Assembly (NCBI RefSeq): GCF_049243985.1
Contig: NC_135384.1
Coordinates: forward strand, 11,032,501 to 11,096,500
DNA: 64,000 nucleotides
DNA from: Paroedura picta
Taxonomy: Eukaryota > Chordata > Lepidosauria > Squamata > Gekkonidae
Reading direction: 5' to 3'
Positions 43,081 to 54,505 of this stretch are shown here, piece after piece. The first letter of the stretch is position 1. Every line of letters starts with the position of its first letter. A program made the translations under genes and the position numbers. The notes under the pieces were generated by a model. The model was not told the origin of the DNA, ran no database searches, and worked only from the letters and a program-made list of their open reading frames with translations.

Positions 43081-43800
43081 AGAATCATAGAATAATAGAG
43101 TTGGAAGGTACCTCCTGGGTCATCTAGTCCAACCCCCCTCACAATGCGGGACACTCACAACCCTGTTGCTCATCCACTGTAACTGGCCACCCCCTTGAGC
43201 CTTCACAGAATCAGCCTCTCCATCAGATGGCTATCCAGCCTCTGTTTAAAAATTCCCAAAGATGGAGAACCCACCACCTCCCGAGGAAGCCTGTTCCACT
43301 GAGAAACTGCTCTGTCAGGAACTTCTTCCAGATGTTTAGATGGAATTTCTTTTGAGTTAATTTCATCCCATTCATTCTGGTCTGTCCCTCTGGGGCAAGA
43401 CAGAACAACTCTGCTCCATCCTCTACATGGCAGCCTTTTAAATACTTGGAGATGGTTATCAAATCCCCTCTCAGTCGTCTCCTCCCCAGGCTAAACAGAC
43501 CAAGCTCCCCCAACCTTTCTTTATATGTCTTGGTCTCCAAACCCCTCACCATCTTTGTTGCCCTCCTTGGGAGATGCTCCAGTTTGTCTACATCCCTCTT
43601 TAACTGGGGTGCCCAAAACTGAACACAGTACCCCAAGTGAGGCCGAACCAGAGCAGAATACAGCAGTACCATCACCTCCCATGGTCTCTGCAAGGCCACT
43701 TTGGCCCTTAGTTTCTTTGCTGCAAGGGCAAACAATGACATTCTTTTAGAGAGAAATAAATTAGTATCTGATAACAGCACAAATTTTCCCTGATTGGATT
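43081..43800 (-). repeat. CR1 LINE, ORF2 C-terminus and 3' end
   Basis: The longest LINE copy here. The minus frame reads YSALVRPHLGYCVQFWAPQL, KLEHLPRRATKMVRG and RRLRGDLITISKYLKG, the conserved CR1 reverse-transcriptase tail; the 3' end has CATCTAGTCCAACCC and GAATCATAGAATAATAG. The frame is open through most of it, so insertion was fairly recent. Confidence 0.92.
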
Positions 43801-43990
43801 TAGCAACCCTACTTGTATTTGCATGGGAGACCTCCAAGGAAGACCAGGGTCCGGACAAACAAGCTGAGAGTCCAGTGGCACCTAAATTTGTTCTGCTGAT
43901 TCAGACCAAGGCGGCTAAACACTTGAACCTATCTCAAGGGTCCTGACTTCAAGCAATGGCAAGCCACATATGAATATTATGCTGCCTTTC
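43801..43990 (+). repeat. 5S-derived SINE piece split by another repeat
   Basis: GCATGGGAGACCTCCAAGGA at 43822 and CAAGCAATGGCAAGCCACAT at 43952 are parts of the SINE. Between them GAGTCCAGTGGCACCT and CAGACCAAGGCGGCTA belong to another family. Confidence 0.55.
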
Positions 43991-44289
43991 CATCCAATCA
44001 GGGTTCCCAAGATGGCGCACATCAAAACATTAAAACATCCCAACAATTAAAAACAACATTTCAAATCAGAAAAGGATGCAATTAATACACGTGACAAACA
44101 AGGGCCAATAACCATTATTGGAGGTATGCCAAACAAAACGGAGTCTTCACCCACTGGCAGAAGACACTGAAAGGGGGAGAAGGGGGATGAATCGCCCTCT
44201 GGAGACGGGCCCCAAGTTTTTGGTGCCACTAGCAAGAAGATCCTTTCTTGGGTCACCGCTTGTCTAGCCTCGGATTGCAGTGGCATGGG

Positions 44290-44623
44290 ATGGCCAACTT
44301 CCAGCTAGGGCCAGGTCTCCCATTATTATAATCAATTTCGAGGCAAAAGAAATCAATTCCCCTGGAGAAAATGGCTGCTTTAGAGCAGGGGTAGTCAACC
44401 TGTGGTCCTCCAGATGTCCATGGACTACAATTCCCATGAGCCCCCTGCCAGCAAACGCTGGCAAGGGCTCATGGGAATTGTAGTCCATGGACATCTGGAG
44501 GACCACAGGTTGACTACCCCTGCTTTAGAGGGTGGGCAATGTGGCAATGGACCCAGGTGAAGTCCCTCCCCAAACCCCACCTTACCAGCCTCCTCACCCA
44601 CCCTGTATTTCCCTACCCAGAGC
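44290..44623 (-). mobile_element. TA-flanked MITE carrying palindromic MITE copy 6
   Basis: GGCCAACTTCCAGCTAGGGC, GGAGAAAATGGCTGCTTTAG, then after the insertion GGTGGGCAATGTGG and CCCTACCCAGAGC. Confidence 0.65.
44386..44522. mobile_element. Palindromic hAT MITE, copy 6
   Basis: 137 bp with exact 8-bp duplications CTTTAGAG at 44378-44385 and 44523-44530. Confidence 0.92.
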
Positions 44624-45705
44624 GCGCAATTGTACAGCAGCAGCCAAAGCAGAGCCTTGGACGATATCAGGAGTGAGTAAGTTCATATGGGAGAGAGAAG
44701 TCCTTAAGGTTTGTGGATTTCAGGCCGTAGAGGCCTGCCCCTCTCTCTGCAGGCTGTGGCCAGCATCCACAGAAGCATCATCGTTAGGGTTTCTGTGCAT
44801 GGATGTGAAAGGCAGCACAGTGCGGAGAGCCAATGCGATATAGCTGTTAGAGCAGTCATTTTTCTTGGCTATAGCTCTTTTACCATCTCTCCGGTTTCAG
44901 GGCTCCCTGTGGTGGGCTAGCTGCTTGTACAGTGAGCTAGGCTAAAAAAAGGCTTAAGCTAAGAATGAACCAACTGTACTCGACATACCTTGTCTTATAT
45001 ACATGTCTCATATATATGCGAGACAGATTTCTGAAACCTTCAGCCAAGAGGAGCATGTCCATTCAGCATGGCTTCTTTTTCTTTCCCTTGCCCAAGATCA
45101 AACTTCTTAGCAATTAATGATGTCATACGTGGCAAAAAGGATGTTTCACCGGTTCAGTTCCCAGGGTCCCCATTAACCCTTTGAGGCCTTTTCTGTCTGT
45201 GGCCCCCTTCAAATGTGCCGGGACCACCCAGGGGGCCATATGGCTCCCTTTGAGGAGCATGAGAGGACTGAACTAGGGTTTGACAGGCCTGGGTTCGTCT
45301 CTACTCAGTCCTCAAGCTCCTGGGATGACAGTAAATCTCTCTCAGCCTAACCCGTGAATATGAAATGGGAGGAAGAGGACCCATATTTTCTGCCCTGAGC
45401 TCTTCAGAACAAGGATGGGATAAAAATGCAATAGAAAGCAGGGCGTGCAACCAAGGAGAATACACTGGTTTTCTCTCCCCCAGTTACGGCTTCCCCCTTG
45501 TGAGCTGAAGTCACTAAATCTTGTCCTCAGTGGTCTCTCAGTTCCTAACCTGATGTTCTCACCATTACACCACTGGAAAACAGATTGTTCATGTCTCAGA
45601 ATTTTAAATATTTCACCTAGATGTGTGTGTAGATATACATTTGGGCATGTTTAACTATTTATATTGTTCTCAGATCGACTGTAAACACAGTGACTGATCT
45701 ACAAT

Positions 45706-45835
45706 AAGAGTGGCCAAACGGTGGCTCTCCAGATGACCATGGGCTACAATTCCCATGAGCCCCTGCCAGTGCTGGCAGGGGCTCATGGGAATTGTAGTCC
45801 ATGGACATCTGGAAAGCCACAGTTTGGCCACTCTT
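45706..45835. mobile_element. Palindromic hAT MITE, copy 7 (variant termini)
   Basis: 130 bp with the same ATTCCCATGAGCCCCTGCCA core but AAGAGTGGCCAAAC / GTTTGGCCACTCTT ends, a sub-family. Confidence 0.8.
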
Positions 45836-48800
45836 GGCCTACAGCAAAGGAAACAAGACACAAATTCTTTCAGTGTGGATGAGCCCCTTTTCTGGTCTTC
45901 AATAAGGCTGTCAACAGTCTAGGACAAAAATATTGTGAACTTTTAATAGAGGCTTAGTGTATAGAAATGGACGGCTAAAGATGGAGAAAAAACCAGGAAG
46001 CGGTATGCCATCAAATATCTATTAAAGAGAAGTGACATTTTTCCTCCAAACAACTGGCAGCCCTAGTCTTCAACCACATGGCTTCCAGAACTCAGATCCG
46101 AAACCCAAAGAGGGATTTGGAAGGAGACTCAGCAGCATCTACACTGTGGTTGGAAACTGAATATGAAAGTCACTCTCACTTCCCAGGGGACTGCACGGCT
46201 GTGAGTACGGCACATAATGCTTAGTATCTTCACCAAACTACAATTCCCAGGATTCTTTGGGAAGCTATAATACAACTGGATAAATACATTATACACTTTG
46301 ACTGATACACTTGGGGGGGTCCAATTTGGTATTGAGCTCGGATTTAGGGCTAATGTGGATATACGTAGGGAGACAAGGGGCGGGTAGCAGTTTTGATGTC
46401 CGATGGCAGATTTCTGGAGGTTGTGACATGGTGACTTGCCTTTTCTCTCAGGAGCATTCACTTGTAAGGGCATGGTTAAATTATCAGCAAACAACTGGGA
46501 TTCACCAGTCGTCTTAACCCATTTTTCCGGGCGTTCCTCTCTGTGCACATGTGTATATTATGTGTATAATATGTGTATATTAAATAAGAGTCTTGTTTGC
46601 ACGCTTGGGAGGCAGGATGCACTCCTGCATTCTTTGAAACGGCCCGCCAGCCAATTGCAAATTGGCAACGCAACCGCCAAGCTAGACAAAGCTTTCCCGC
46701 TCCTGCATTTATGCCACTACGCAGTGCATTAGCCATTAGGGACAGATGACAGATCCAACTGGTTGTCACTAAGGGACCCAAACATACCACATAATTGTAA
46801 CCTTGGATCCTGGGTTAATTAATCTGCTACAATGGCCGACCCCTGCTACCCACCTCGCAACTACAAATGGGAATTAGAACTGTCCACGCCAGCTATAAAA
46901 ATGAGAAATCACCCTCGAACCATTCATTAACCCCTCTGATTTATGAGCACAACAGGTTGCGCAGGGAGCATTAAGGCTAGAGGTATCTCAGTCGGAGACG
47001 GGGGATTTTTGAGTGCAGTGCCTCACAGTCCAAGGGAAAAGGCTATACGGCATTTGATTCTCGGCAAACATCTCATTAGGAAATAAATTCCGTTTCAGGC
47101 ATGGCCTTTATTCTGGGGTGTGCAGAAGCTAATGGGGGGGGGGAATCATGGGAAGATACAGAAAGCTTCAGTAGAGGACCCTCTAGGTTCAAGGCATTTG
47201 GCTGTGACAACTGGAAGAGACAGATTGCTGGAAATACAGTAGATATTCACTGCAGACCTGGGGCATAGGTGAATCAAAACTCTGGAGTCTGGCCATGATC
47301 ACGATAGACCATGAGGAAGAAAGAGCTGAGAGAAACTCAGAAAAGCATCCAGTGTTGGCATTCACACTGGTAAGACGACACCTTTCAAGCAAGCAACACA
47401 ATCCGCTGGGTTCGAAATAACAGATATTCCCATATTAAAAAAGAAGAGTTATTTGAGGCCCGATTTCTCTGAATCGTGGGTTCCTGAGCATTACCCACTT
47501 GAGCCTGGAGGTAAGAAAAAAAAAATCCCCTGTGCAGAGAGAGCAAGGTTAAGCCAGAACACCTTGACTTCCAGTTTTGCAGGTGCTATTAATTTTTCAC
47601 CTAGGGGAACCTTCGGTCACGCCAGCCAGCCGCAGTTGCCTCAAGCCCTAGAGGCCTGAAAGAGTTTTACCTCCTGGCCTGCAATTTGTGTGAGCTAAAG
47701 CAGAGCTGACACCTGAGTTATAAAACCATTTCCTCAGAAGTGTGAGCACTTGTCACTTACCAGGTGAATACCACTTCTGTTTTAACTTTACAGGTAACTT
47801 TATTGCTACTAACTGTGGTCTGTTCTAGAGTCAAAGACCTGGAGCATGCTGTCAAACAAAAACAAGACACAATCTCGGCCCTCGGATTTTATGATCTATG
47901 CAAAGAGACGCGAGGAAAGGAAGTGGGAGGGAAGCATGCCTCTGAAAGAGCGGCTAGGAAACTGCAACTGTGTTGAAGAAAAAGGTAAATACGCTATGGG
48001 AGAAACGGAAAGAAAAGCCCCCAGATAGCAAACAGAAAGGGGATGGCGTCTTTTATTCTTGGGTCCACGGAGGAAAAGGATACTGGGAGGAGTACATGAC
48101 GTTGAGAAGACCACATTCAAAAGGGTATGGGAAACGCTCAGCGAGAATATGAATCGAAACGGGGAACTAAATGTAAAAATGATGCCAAATTCATTAAAGC
48201 AGAAGCAAGGAGGCCAAGTGATTTGTGAGGCAAATCAACAAGAACAATCTTTTAATCACTCATCTAACCTGTGAGGCAGGTTGTCAATATTCCCATTTTA
48301 GAGATGAGAAACTGAGGCCAACATATATGCATGTCTGTGCTGATATAATCCTTTTCTGCTTTTACATTCTTTGTTACATGGATAAATATTCTGACCCCAA
48401 AGAAAGCATTATAGAAAACAGAGCACGCTCTGGGCCTGTTTGGGCTGATCAGCATCACATGCATGTAGCCATTTTAAATCCACTGAAACATCCAGGGTTT
48501 TCCCCACAGAATCATGGGAATTGTAGTTTAACAAGGATGCTGGGCACACCACTAAAAGATCACTAACATTCCTCACCGAACTGCAGTTCCCGGGTGTCCT
48601 TGCTGATCGTAGCTGTTAGCAGTTTGTGATACACGTCCAATTATTCTGAAATAACTATTCCCAAACTCTCCTGAATCTCTGATCTGTCTATTCAAATAAT
48701 AAGGAACAGATCTGGGACTGAAGGAGCCCAAAGAAATGCATCCACCTTTCGCTCTTGACTGTCCTCTCTTCATCGTGAGATATGTGATCCTACACATTAA

Positions 48801-50779
48801 AGCAAGGTTATGGTCACTGCTCAGTGGTGTTCAGAGTCACACAGAGAAACACAGCAAACTTCGAACGCCTTGTGAAAATAACCAGGACGGCGGGCCTCAA
48901 ACTCCCTGGGATTTTTGAATAGCAGAAAACGGCTGTCGTCACAAATTATAACCACCTTATGGAGAACGTCAGAATCCTGATTTCGTAAACCACCGCAAAA
49001 TTGAGTTTCAGAGAACCCGAGGTAAAGAGGCAACTTTCCGAGATGGACAGAACCTCTTCTCCAGCGGTGACATTTTAAAAGAAGCTTTCGGTGCAACTTG
49101 ACACCTGGCCGTGTTGAAAAAAGCCTGTGCAACTTGAAAGCACACCAAATGGCAGAACAGACATCTGATTATTCTGAAACATTTAATGATTCTGTCCAAA
49201 AGAGGGGGCTAGTCACATCCACGGGATGGTAGGCCTCAAGCCTGCTTGGAAGTCACAGCCTGTCATCTGGAAGCTGTATTCCACGATGATTCTAAACATG
49301 TCGTGGAGGGAACGCAACAGCTCTTCCTCAGCCTCCAGGGATGCTCCCTGCGCACGCTCTGAGGCACTTCCTCCTGCCCCCCCCCCAATTCGTTCACACG
49401 TAGAGGCCTGCACCTTGATGCATTTCAACCCAGATCTTGAGAGGGAAGCCCTGGGGGGGGGGGGGGAAGCACCATCCCAGAACCTTTCCCTGCAGATCAT
49501 CCCCCGGCTTAAAATGGTGGCCTCGTTTGCATCAAAGTGATTACTGCCCCACTCACGGCCTGGATCAGGCGTCAGACTTCGCCTGACTGCAGCACTGCAA
49601 GGCCACAATGGCGTTCGCAGGCCTGCATAAAGCATAGCTGATTCATTTTGGCACACTGCCATGTTGGGCTAATGGCAGTACCCAAATGACTGTGTTTTTT
49701 TTTTATTTAAAATAGAAGCAGAGAGACACAACACGAAATCTTCCGGGGCCGTGCTGTCCCAGAGAGGCTGGTGACCCCGTCCTACTGTGCACGCTGAGGG
49801 TCAGGGGGTGACGCGTCCCGAACGGCAAAGTTTGAGCTTTGGGGGTGGGATGCCCATTCGGTCCCCGTTTCCCAAACATACAAGATGGCTGCGTCGGAAG
49901 GGGAAGACACCTTAAAGGAAAAAGGGGGCAGCCGCTCAAGGATGCGCCCCCCCCCTCCTAAAAACAGGGAGGGTGGCCGCGAGGCCTTCTCGGTTGGGTC
50001 CCGCCAACTTCCAGGCCGCAGAACAGAAGGGGGAGAAAGAGGGGGGGTGACATATCCATGGGAACACATCGGTCCCTTCCCTTGCCCCTCGGGCCCGCGA
50101 GAGAGGAGAGACAGACAAGAGAGCGACTGTCCCAGCAAGACACAAAGCTGAACAGCCCCCCCCCTCCCTTCCCACCCCACACACTCTGAACAAAGGGAGC
50201 AGCTGCCTCAGCAAATGCTCCAATGCACATTCCAGTGGGGGGGTTGGGGAGAGAGGGAGAGGGATGAGTAAAGGGGACCGTTCCAGGGACTCCTGCAGCC
50301 CCAAGTCTCGGCCCCAAAGCCTGGCAAAGTCACAACTTAGTATTATGGCTGGGTCACCGGGGACAAGATTGCACCCCCCCTTTTTCTTCTTCTTCTTCTT
50401 CTTCTGTTTTGCAAGGCCATCGGAAGGGGGTTCAAACACCAGGGGCAGATGTGGCGAGGGAGAACATCTGGGGGAAGAGGGGATGCCCCGGGTCGGGGAT
50501 GGAGGGAGCGCATGGCCCTCCTGTCTGCAGCCCCCATCCTGACCCCCATAAGCGTCCCTTTGCAACCCCCCCTCCCACTAAGGCTCCGACCCACCTGCTG
50601 GAGGCACTGCCCTCCCCACCCCACTCCGCCTTCACCCCAAATGGCCCCGGAACGACCTCCCCCCCCCATCCCCACCAACCCCACCACCCCCGGCCCGCGA
50701 TCCCCATCACCCCCCCCCCTAAGCAGCAGCAGCCCCTCTTCCCAACTCGAGATGCCTTCCCCCCCCCCCACCGACTCCG

Positions 50780-51720
50780 TCACGTGCTCGGGGGGCGCCG
50801 CAGAGGTGGGGGCGGGCGCGAGACGGAGCGAAACCGTCCGGGTCATTCGGGGATAACGAAGCCCGAGGCCGAGGCCGGCCGCTTTCCCGGGCGCCGCGCC
50901 GGATGCCCCCTCCCGCCCCCGCGACGAAGCCCGCCGGCTCCCCTTCTCTCCTCCAACCCGCCCCCCCCCCTCCGCCCGCCCTGCCGCCGCCAGCCATGCA
51001 CCTGCTCTGGGCTCTGGGGGGGGGGGGGAGAGAAGCAGCAGCCGAGTGGTCGGGGCGGGTTTCTGGGTAGGGGGGCGCACGGTGGGCGGGCGGACGGCGC
51101 GGCGCAGCGCAGCTACTCACCAGGGCGCACGGCGAGGCGGCGCGGAGGAGGAGGAGGAGGAGGAGGAGGCGGAGGGGGGGCGCTCCGGGGACCCGCCGCG
51201 TCGTCGGGGCTGGGCCGGGGCGAGCAGCCTCCCCGCCAATGGGGCTCCCCCCTCTCCTCCTCGCCTTCCCTCGCTCGCTCTCTTCCTTCCTCCCTCCCTC
51301 GCCCGCCCGCTCGCTCGCTCCCGTCCTCCCTCCCTTCCATTGTACAGAGCCGCAGGCAGCGGCAGCGATTTGCATTTCTGAGCCTTGCGCGGCGAGGGAT
51401 TGCCCGGCTGCCATTGTGCGCGCTCGCCCGGGCCCGGCCCGGCTCGGCCGGCCGCGGAGGGGACAGCCCTGCCCCCAGGGAGGCAGGAGTGGGGGGGTGG
51501 GCGCTGGATTTAGGGGGTGGCGCAGCCTGCTTGGAGGGCGAGGGGCGGCAATGGCTGGCTGCTTGGCCCGGCTTAGGATCCCACTTACTCGAGGCAGGCG
51601 CAGAGGGGCAGGGAGGGTGGCGCGGCCGGGCCCTGTTGCAGGGCCAAGCGGATCAGGGGGCACGGCGCTGGAGAGACGGGTCTGCCTGCCTCAGCCTGCA
51701 TTGCTGAAGGGGGCAGGGCA
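50780..51720. promoter_or_regulatory. ZNF219: CpG-island promoter of ZNF219
   Basis: About 0.9 kb of very GC- and CpG-rich DNA surrounds the first-exon donor, by far the richest in the window. An octamer element (ATGCAAAT on the minus strand, 51368-51375), a CCAAT box on the plus strand near 51236 and GC boxes lie at the likely transcription start. Long open frames on both strands here are composition artefacts. Confidence 0.7.
51121..51390 (-). other. ZNF219: ZNF219 non-coding first exon
   Basis: A strong donor, CCCTG|GTGAGTAGC, ends a GC-rich exon at 51121 inside the CpG island. The 5' limit is estimated. Spliced to exon 2, any frame opened in this exon stops before the ZNF219 ATG, so the exon is read as leader. 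Intron 1 is then 11.2 kb. Confidence 0.55.
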
Positions 51721-52705
51721 CCGTCTTGGCACAGCCGAGCATTGTCTGCTGGGCTGTACCCGGGTGGGAGAGAGAGAGGGGGAGGGAGGGAGGGGTGTAG
51801 GGGGGAAATCATCTTGGCACAGCCTGTTGTTTTGGAGGATGGCGGGTGTCATTTGCAGGGGAGGCGGAAGTGGCATGCTCGCCAGGCGGAGCTCGGCACA
51901 GCTTGGCATTGTCTGTTCTCCCCCGGGGCAAAAAGAAATACGGGGGGGGGAAAGAGCGTGCTGGGTTGGCGCAGGCGGCTTGGCAGGGGCCAAGTCTGGT
52001 CCACGCCGCAGTGCCCTAGGAGAGGAAGGCTTTCTTTTCGGTGGCGGGTCCTGTAGTCTTGGCACCGTCTGGCCTGCCTTGGCAGCAAAGGTGGGGAGAG
52101 GCGGCCCTTGGCATCGCCCGCTCGGCTTGGCCGTGGCACAGCTAGGGAGCAATGGGAGTGGGCCATGCGCCGTGGCCACCCCTTTGTGGCAGAGGCAAAC
52201 TGGTGTGCGGGGAGGAGATGCCATTGATGAGGGAATGCAGCATCAGCTTTGGTGCGCCTGGTGCTGAGGCCTGTGGGGAAGGGCCTCTCCGTGCTCCTGG
52301 TCAGGTCAGCCCGGGCAAAGCGATGGGAAGAGGCGCGTTTTTTTCCCGGTTGCCTGGCAACCACAGGTCAGGTTCCTACCGACCTCCTGGGTAGGCCTCT
52401 GAAGGAGGGGAGGAGAATGTCCAAGCAGCCGAATACCTAGACAAGCGCATGGAGAGGGGTCAGCTTAAGTCTGGCATTGTGTGTCTTCCCCTTCCCCCCC
52501 CTTGCCTGAGTGGAGAGCTTTAGCCAGAGAAGACACAATGGTCGATGACAGTACAGGCCTGTTTTGTCTCCAGGGGGAAAATAAAAAAGGGCCCCCTGGA
52601 TATGCACTGCAATAAAGAAACAGGTCTCGTTCTAACCGCCTTAACTCAGGAGTAAATCTCACTGCTTGCAATGGGGCAACAAAACAAAATCAGTCAGAGG
52701 AAGAG

Positions 52706-52835
52706 GGCTTGCACTCGAAAGCTCACGCCTTGAATAAATCTTTGTTGGTCTTAAAGGTGCCACTGGACTCTGATTTTGTTTTGTTGCTGTTTGGTCGGGC
52801 TGCTTCAGACCAACACGGCTGGCCACTTGAATCTG
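52706..52835 (+). repeat. Single-arm MITE related to the 4359 snapback
   Basis: GGCTTGCACTCGAAAGCTCA, CTTGAATAAATC, then CTTCAGACCAACACGGCTGG and CACTTGAATCTG at the end. Confidence 0.7.
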
Positions 52836-54320
52836 CTTGCAGTGGGGTTTACTTCCAACCGTACATGCATGTGCTTAAAGGAAAATAGCTCACAGCTGCA
52901 AAGGAGCTGGTGGAAGCGAAGGCTTTTACCTTGAACGCACCCTACCACCAACAGTCGAAAAATGCCAGGAAGCTGGTAACAAAAAGGACTGCGGGAGTGA
53001 AACGGTGCAGGCAAATCATATCCCCCTTTAAGCTTATCGCGAATCGTGGCAAAGTGATGGGAAATGTACCCTTTTGCAGTGGAGGAACTGAAGAACATAA
53101 AGGACTAATGGTTCAGCATGCTTTTTTTATATATAAAATAACGCCTTGTTAGACAAACCTGATTATTTTGACAAGATTACATGTTTGGCAACGGCAACTG
53201 TTAATTTACAGAAACCCAACGTGTTTTGCTTAGTACCTTACAAAGTCTTAGGTTCACAGGCAGCAGGAGTGAAGAAAGCACACCTTGAACGCACTTTCCA
53301 TTTGGGCCTGCTCCCAACTGGCTTTTGCGGGCACCTAAGCCCAGAGAACCCCACTCTTACAGCTTTTCAAACACGGCACGTTCCACAAAAGAATGTCATT
53401 TTTATTTCTCAGAAACCAGAGTGCTAGAAGTCTGGCTTTCCAGTCAGATGGGCCCCAACTTTATGGCAGGCCTCTTTTCAGGGAAACATTACAAAAGTCC
53501 CCCTTGACTGGGGGCTTCTGGCTTTTACAAATCAACCGTACTCTGAGGCTTCCTTACCCTCTTCCCTAATACACAGTGACACATCGTTTTAATTTTTATT
53601 TCACTAGTTTTCAGTTGACACAGATAAAGAGCTGCAAATGCTCTGATATCCAGTAGCTTTGCTTTTGGCTGGTAAAGTCTCACACAACTTGTCACCGCCC
53701 AGATTTTACGGCTGCATCAATAAAACCCTGTCCCACCAGACCACAGATTGCAGGTGTGGATTCATGTGACCAAATGCTCATCTATTCAAAATACCCATGT
53801 GCAAATGTGGGTGGAAATACAACTGGCTTTTTGGTTCAGCCTGGTCCGGTTCTCCTTACTACAGTTCCGTCCCACGTGGTTTTTGCCCATGAAGGCCTCA
53901 CGATCCCCAGCGTAGCCATTTTGGGTGGTTACTGGGGACCCTTCTCCGTTTTTTTTTCATCAGCGAAAAAGCTGCTTTGATTCTGTACGGAAAATCATGT
54001 GTCAGAAGAATTCTTGTTTAGTCTTCTTCCTGGCATCCTAAACGCAGGGAATTTTGGATGGGTATGTATGGAAGAGCATTGGGCCACATGAGCCCCAACC
54101 TGAATTGTTACAGTCCAGACATTAGTAAAAGCTAGCCCTGTTATTCTCACTGAATTATCTGAGGATGTGTGCATGCACACGAAAGCTTACATCTCGAATA
54201 AAGTCTTAAAGGTCACACTGGACTCAAATTTTGTTCTATTGTACATTGCTCTGTCTTAGGGTACATGACAAACTAGCACCAGGACTATCAAAAACAATTG
54301 GTTCTATTGGTGGGAGTTCA

Positions 54321-54505
54321 TGGATGGCCCAGGCTAACCCAATCTCATCAGATTTTGGAAGCTAAACTGGGTTAGCCCCAGTTAGTATTTGGGTCACCGG
54401 GGAATTCCAAGGTCAGTATGCAGAGCAAGATCCTGGGACGCCATCTCTGCTAGTTTCTTGCCTTGAAACCCCTGTGAGGTCACAAAGAGTCAGCTGCAAG
54501 TAGGC
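54321..54505 (+). repeat. 5S-rRNA-derived SINE
   Basis: CCAATCTCATCAGATTTTGG and AAGCTAAACTGGGTTAGCCC follow the 5S order, and the 3' part TTTCTTGCCTTGAAACCCC matches the SINE body. Confidence 0.72.

Larger units (their letters stand above)
39873..51120 (-). other. ZNF219: ZNF219 intron 1
   Basis: This 11.2-kb intron holds the 5S-related SINEs, CR1 and MITEs listed separately between 40.7 and 45.9 kb. From 46.0 to 49.7 kb I recognise no repeat or exon. From 49.7 kb GC content rises toward the CpG island. Confidence 0.5.

Noticed and set aside
43223-43858. 211-codon minus frame as a host gene
   Set aside because: It is the C-terminus of a CR1 LINE ORF2 with the CR1 3' end directly after it.
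50409-52267. Long plus-strand open frames (432 and 342 codons)
   Set aside because: They lie across the ZNF219 CpG island, are proline/arginine/glycine-rich with no domain, and exist because GC-rich DNA lacks stop codons.
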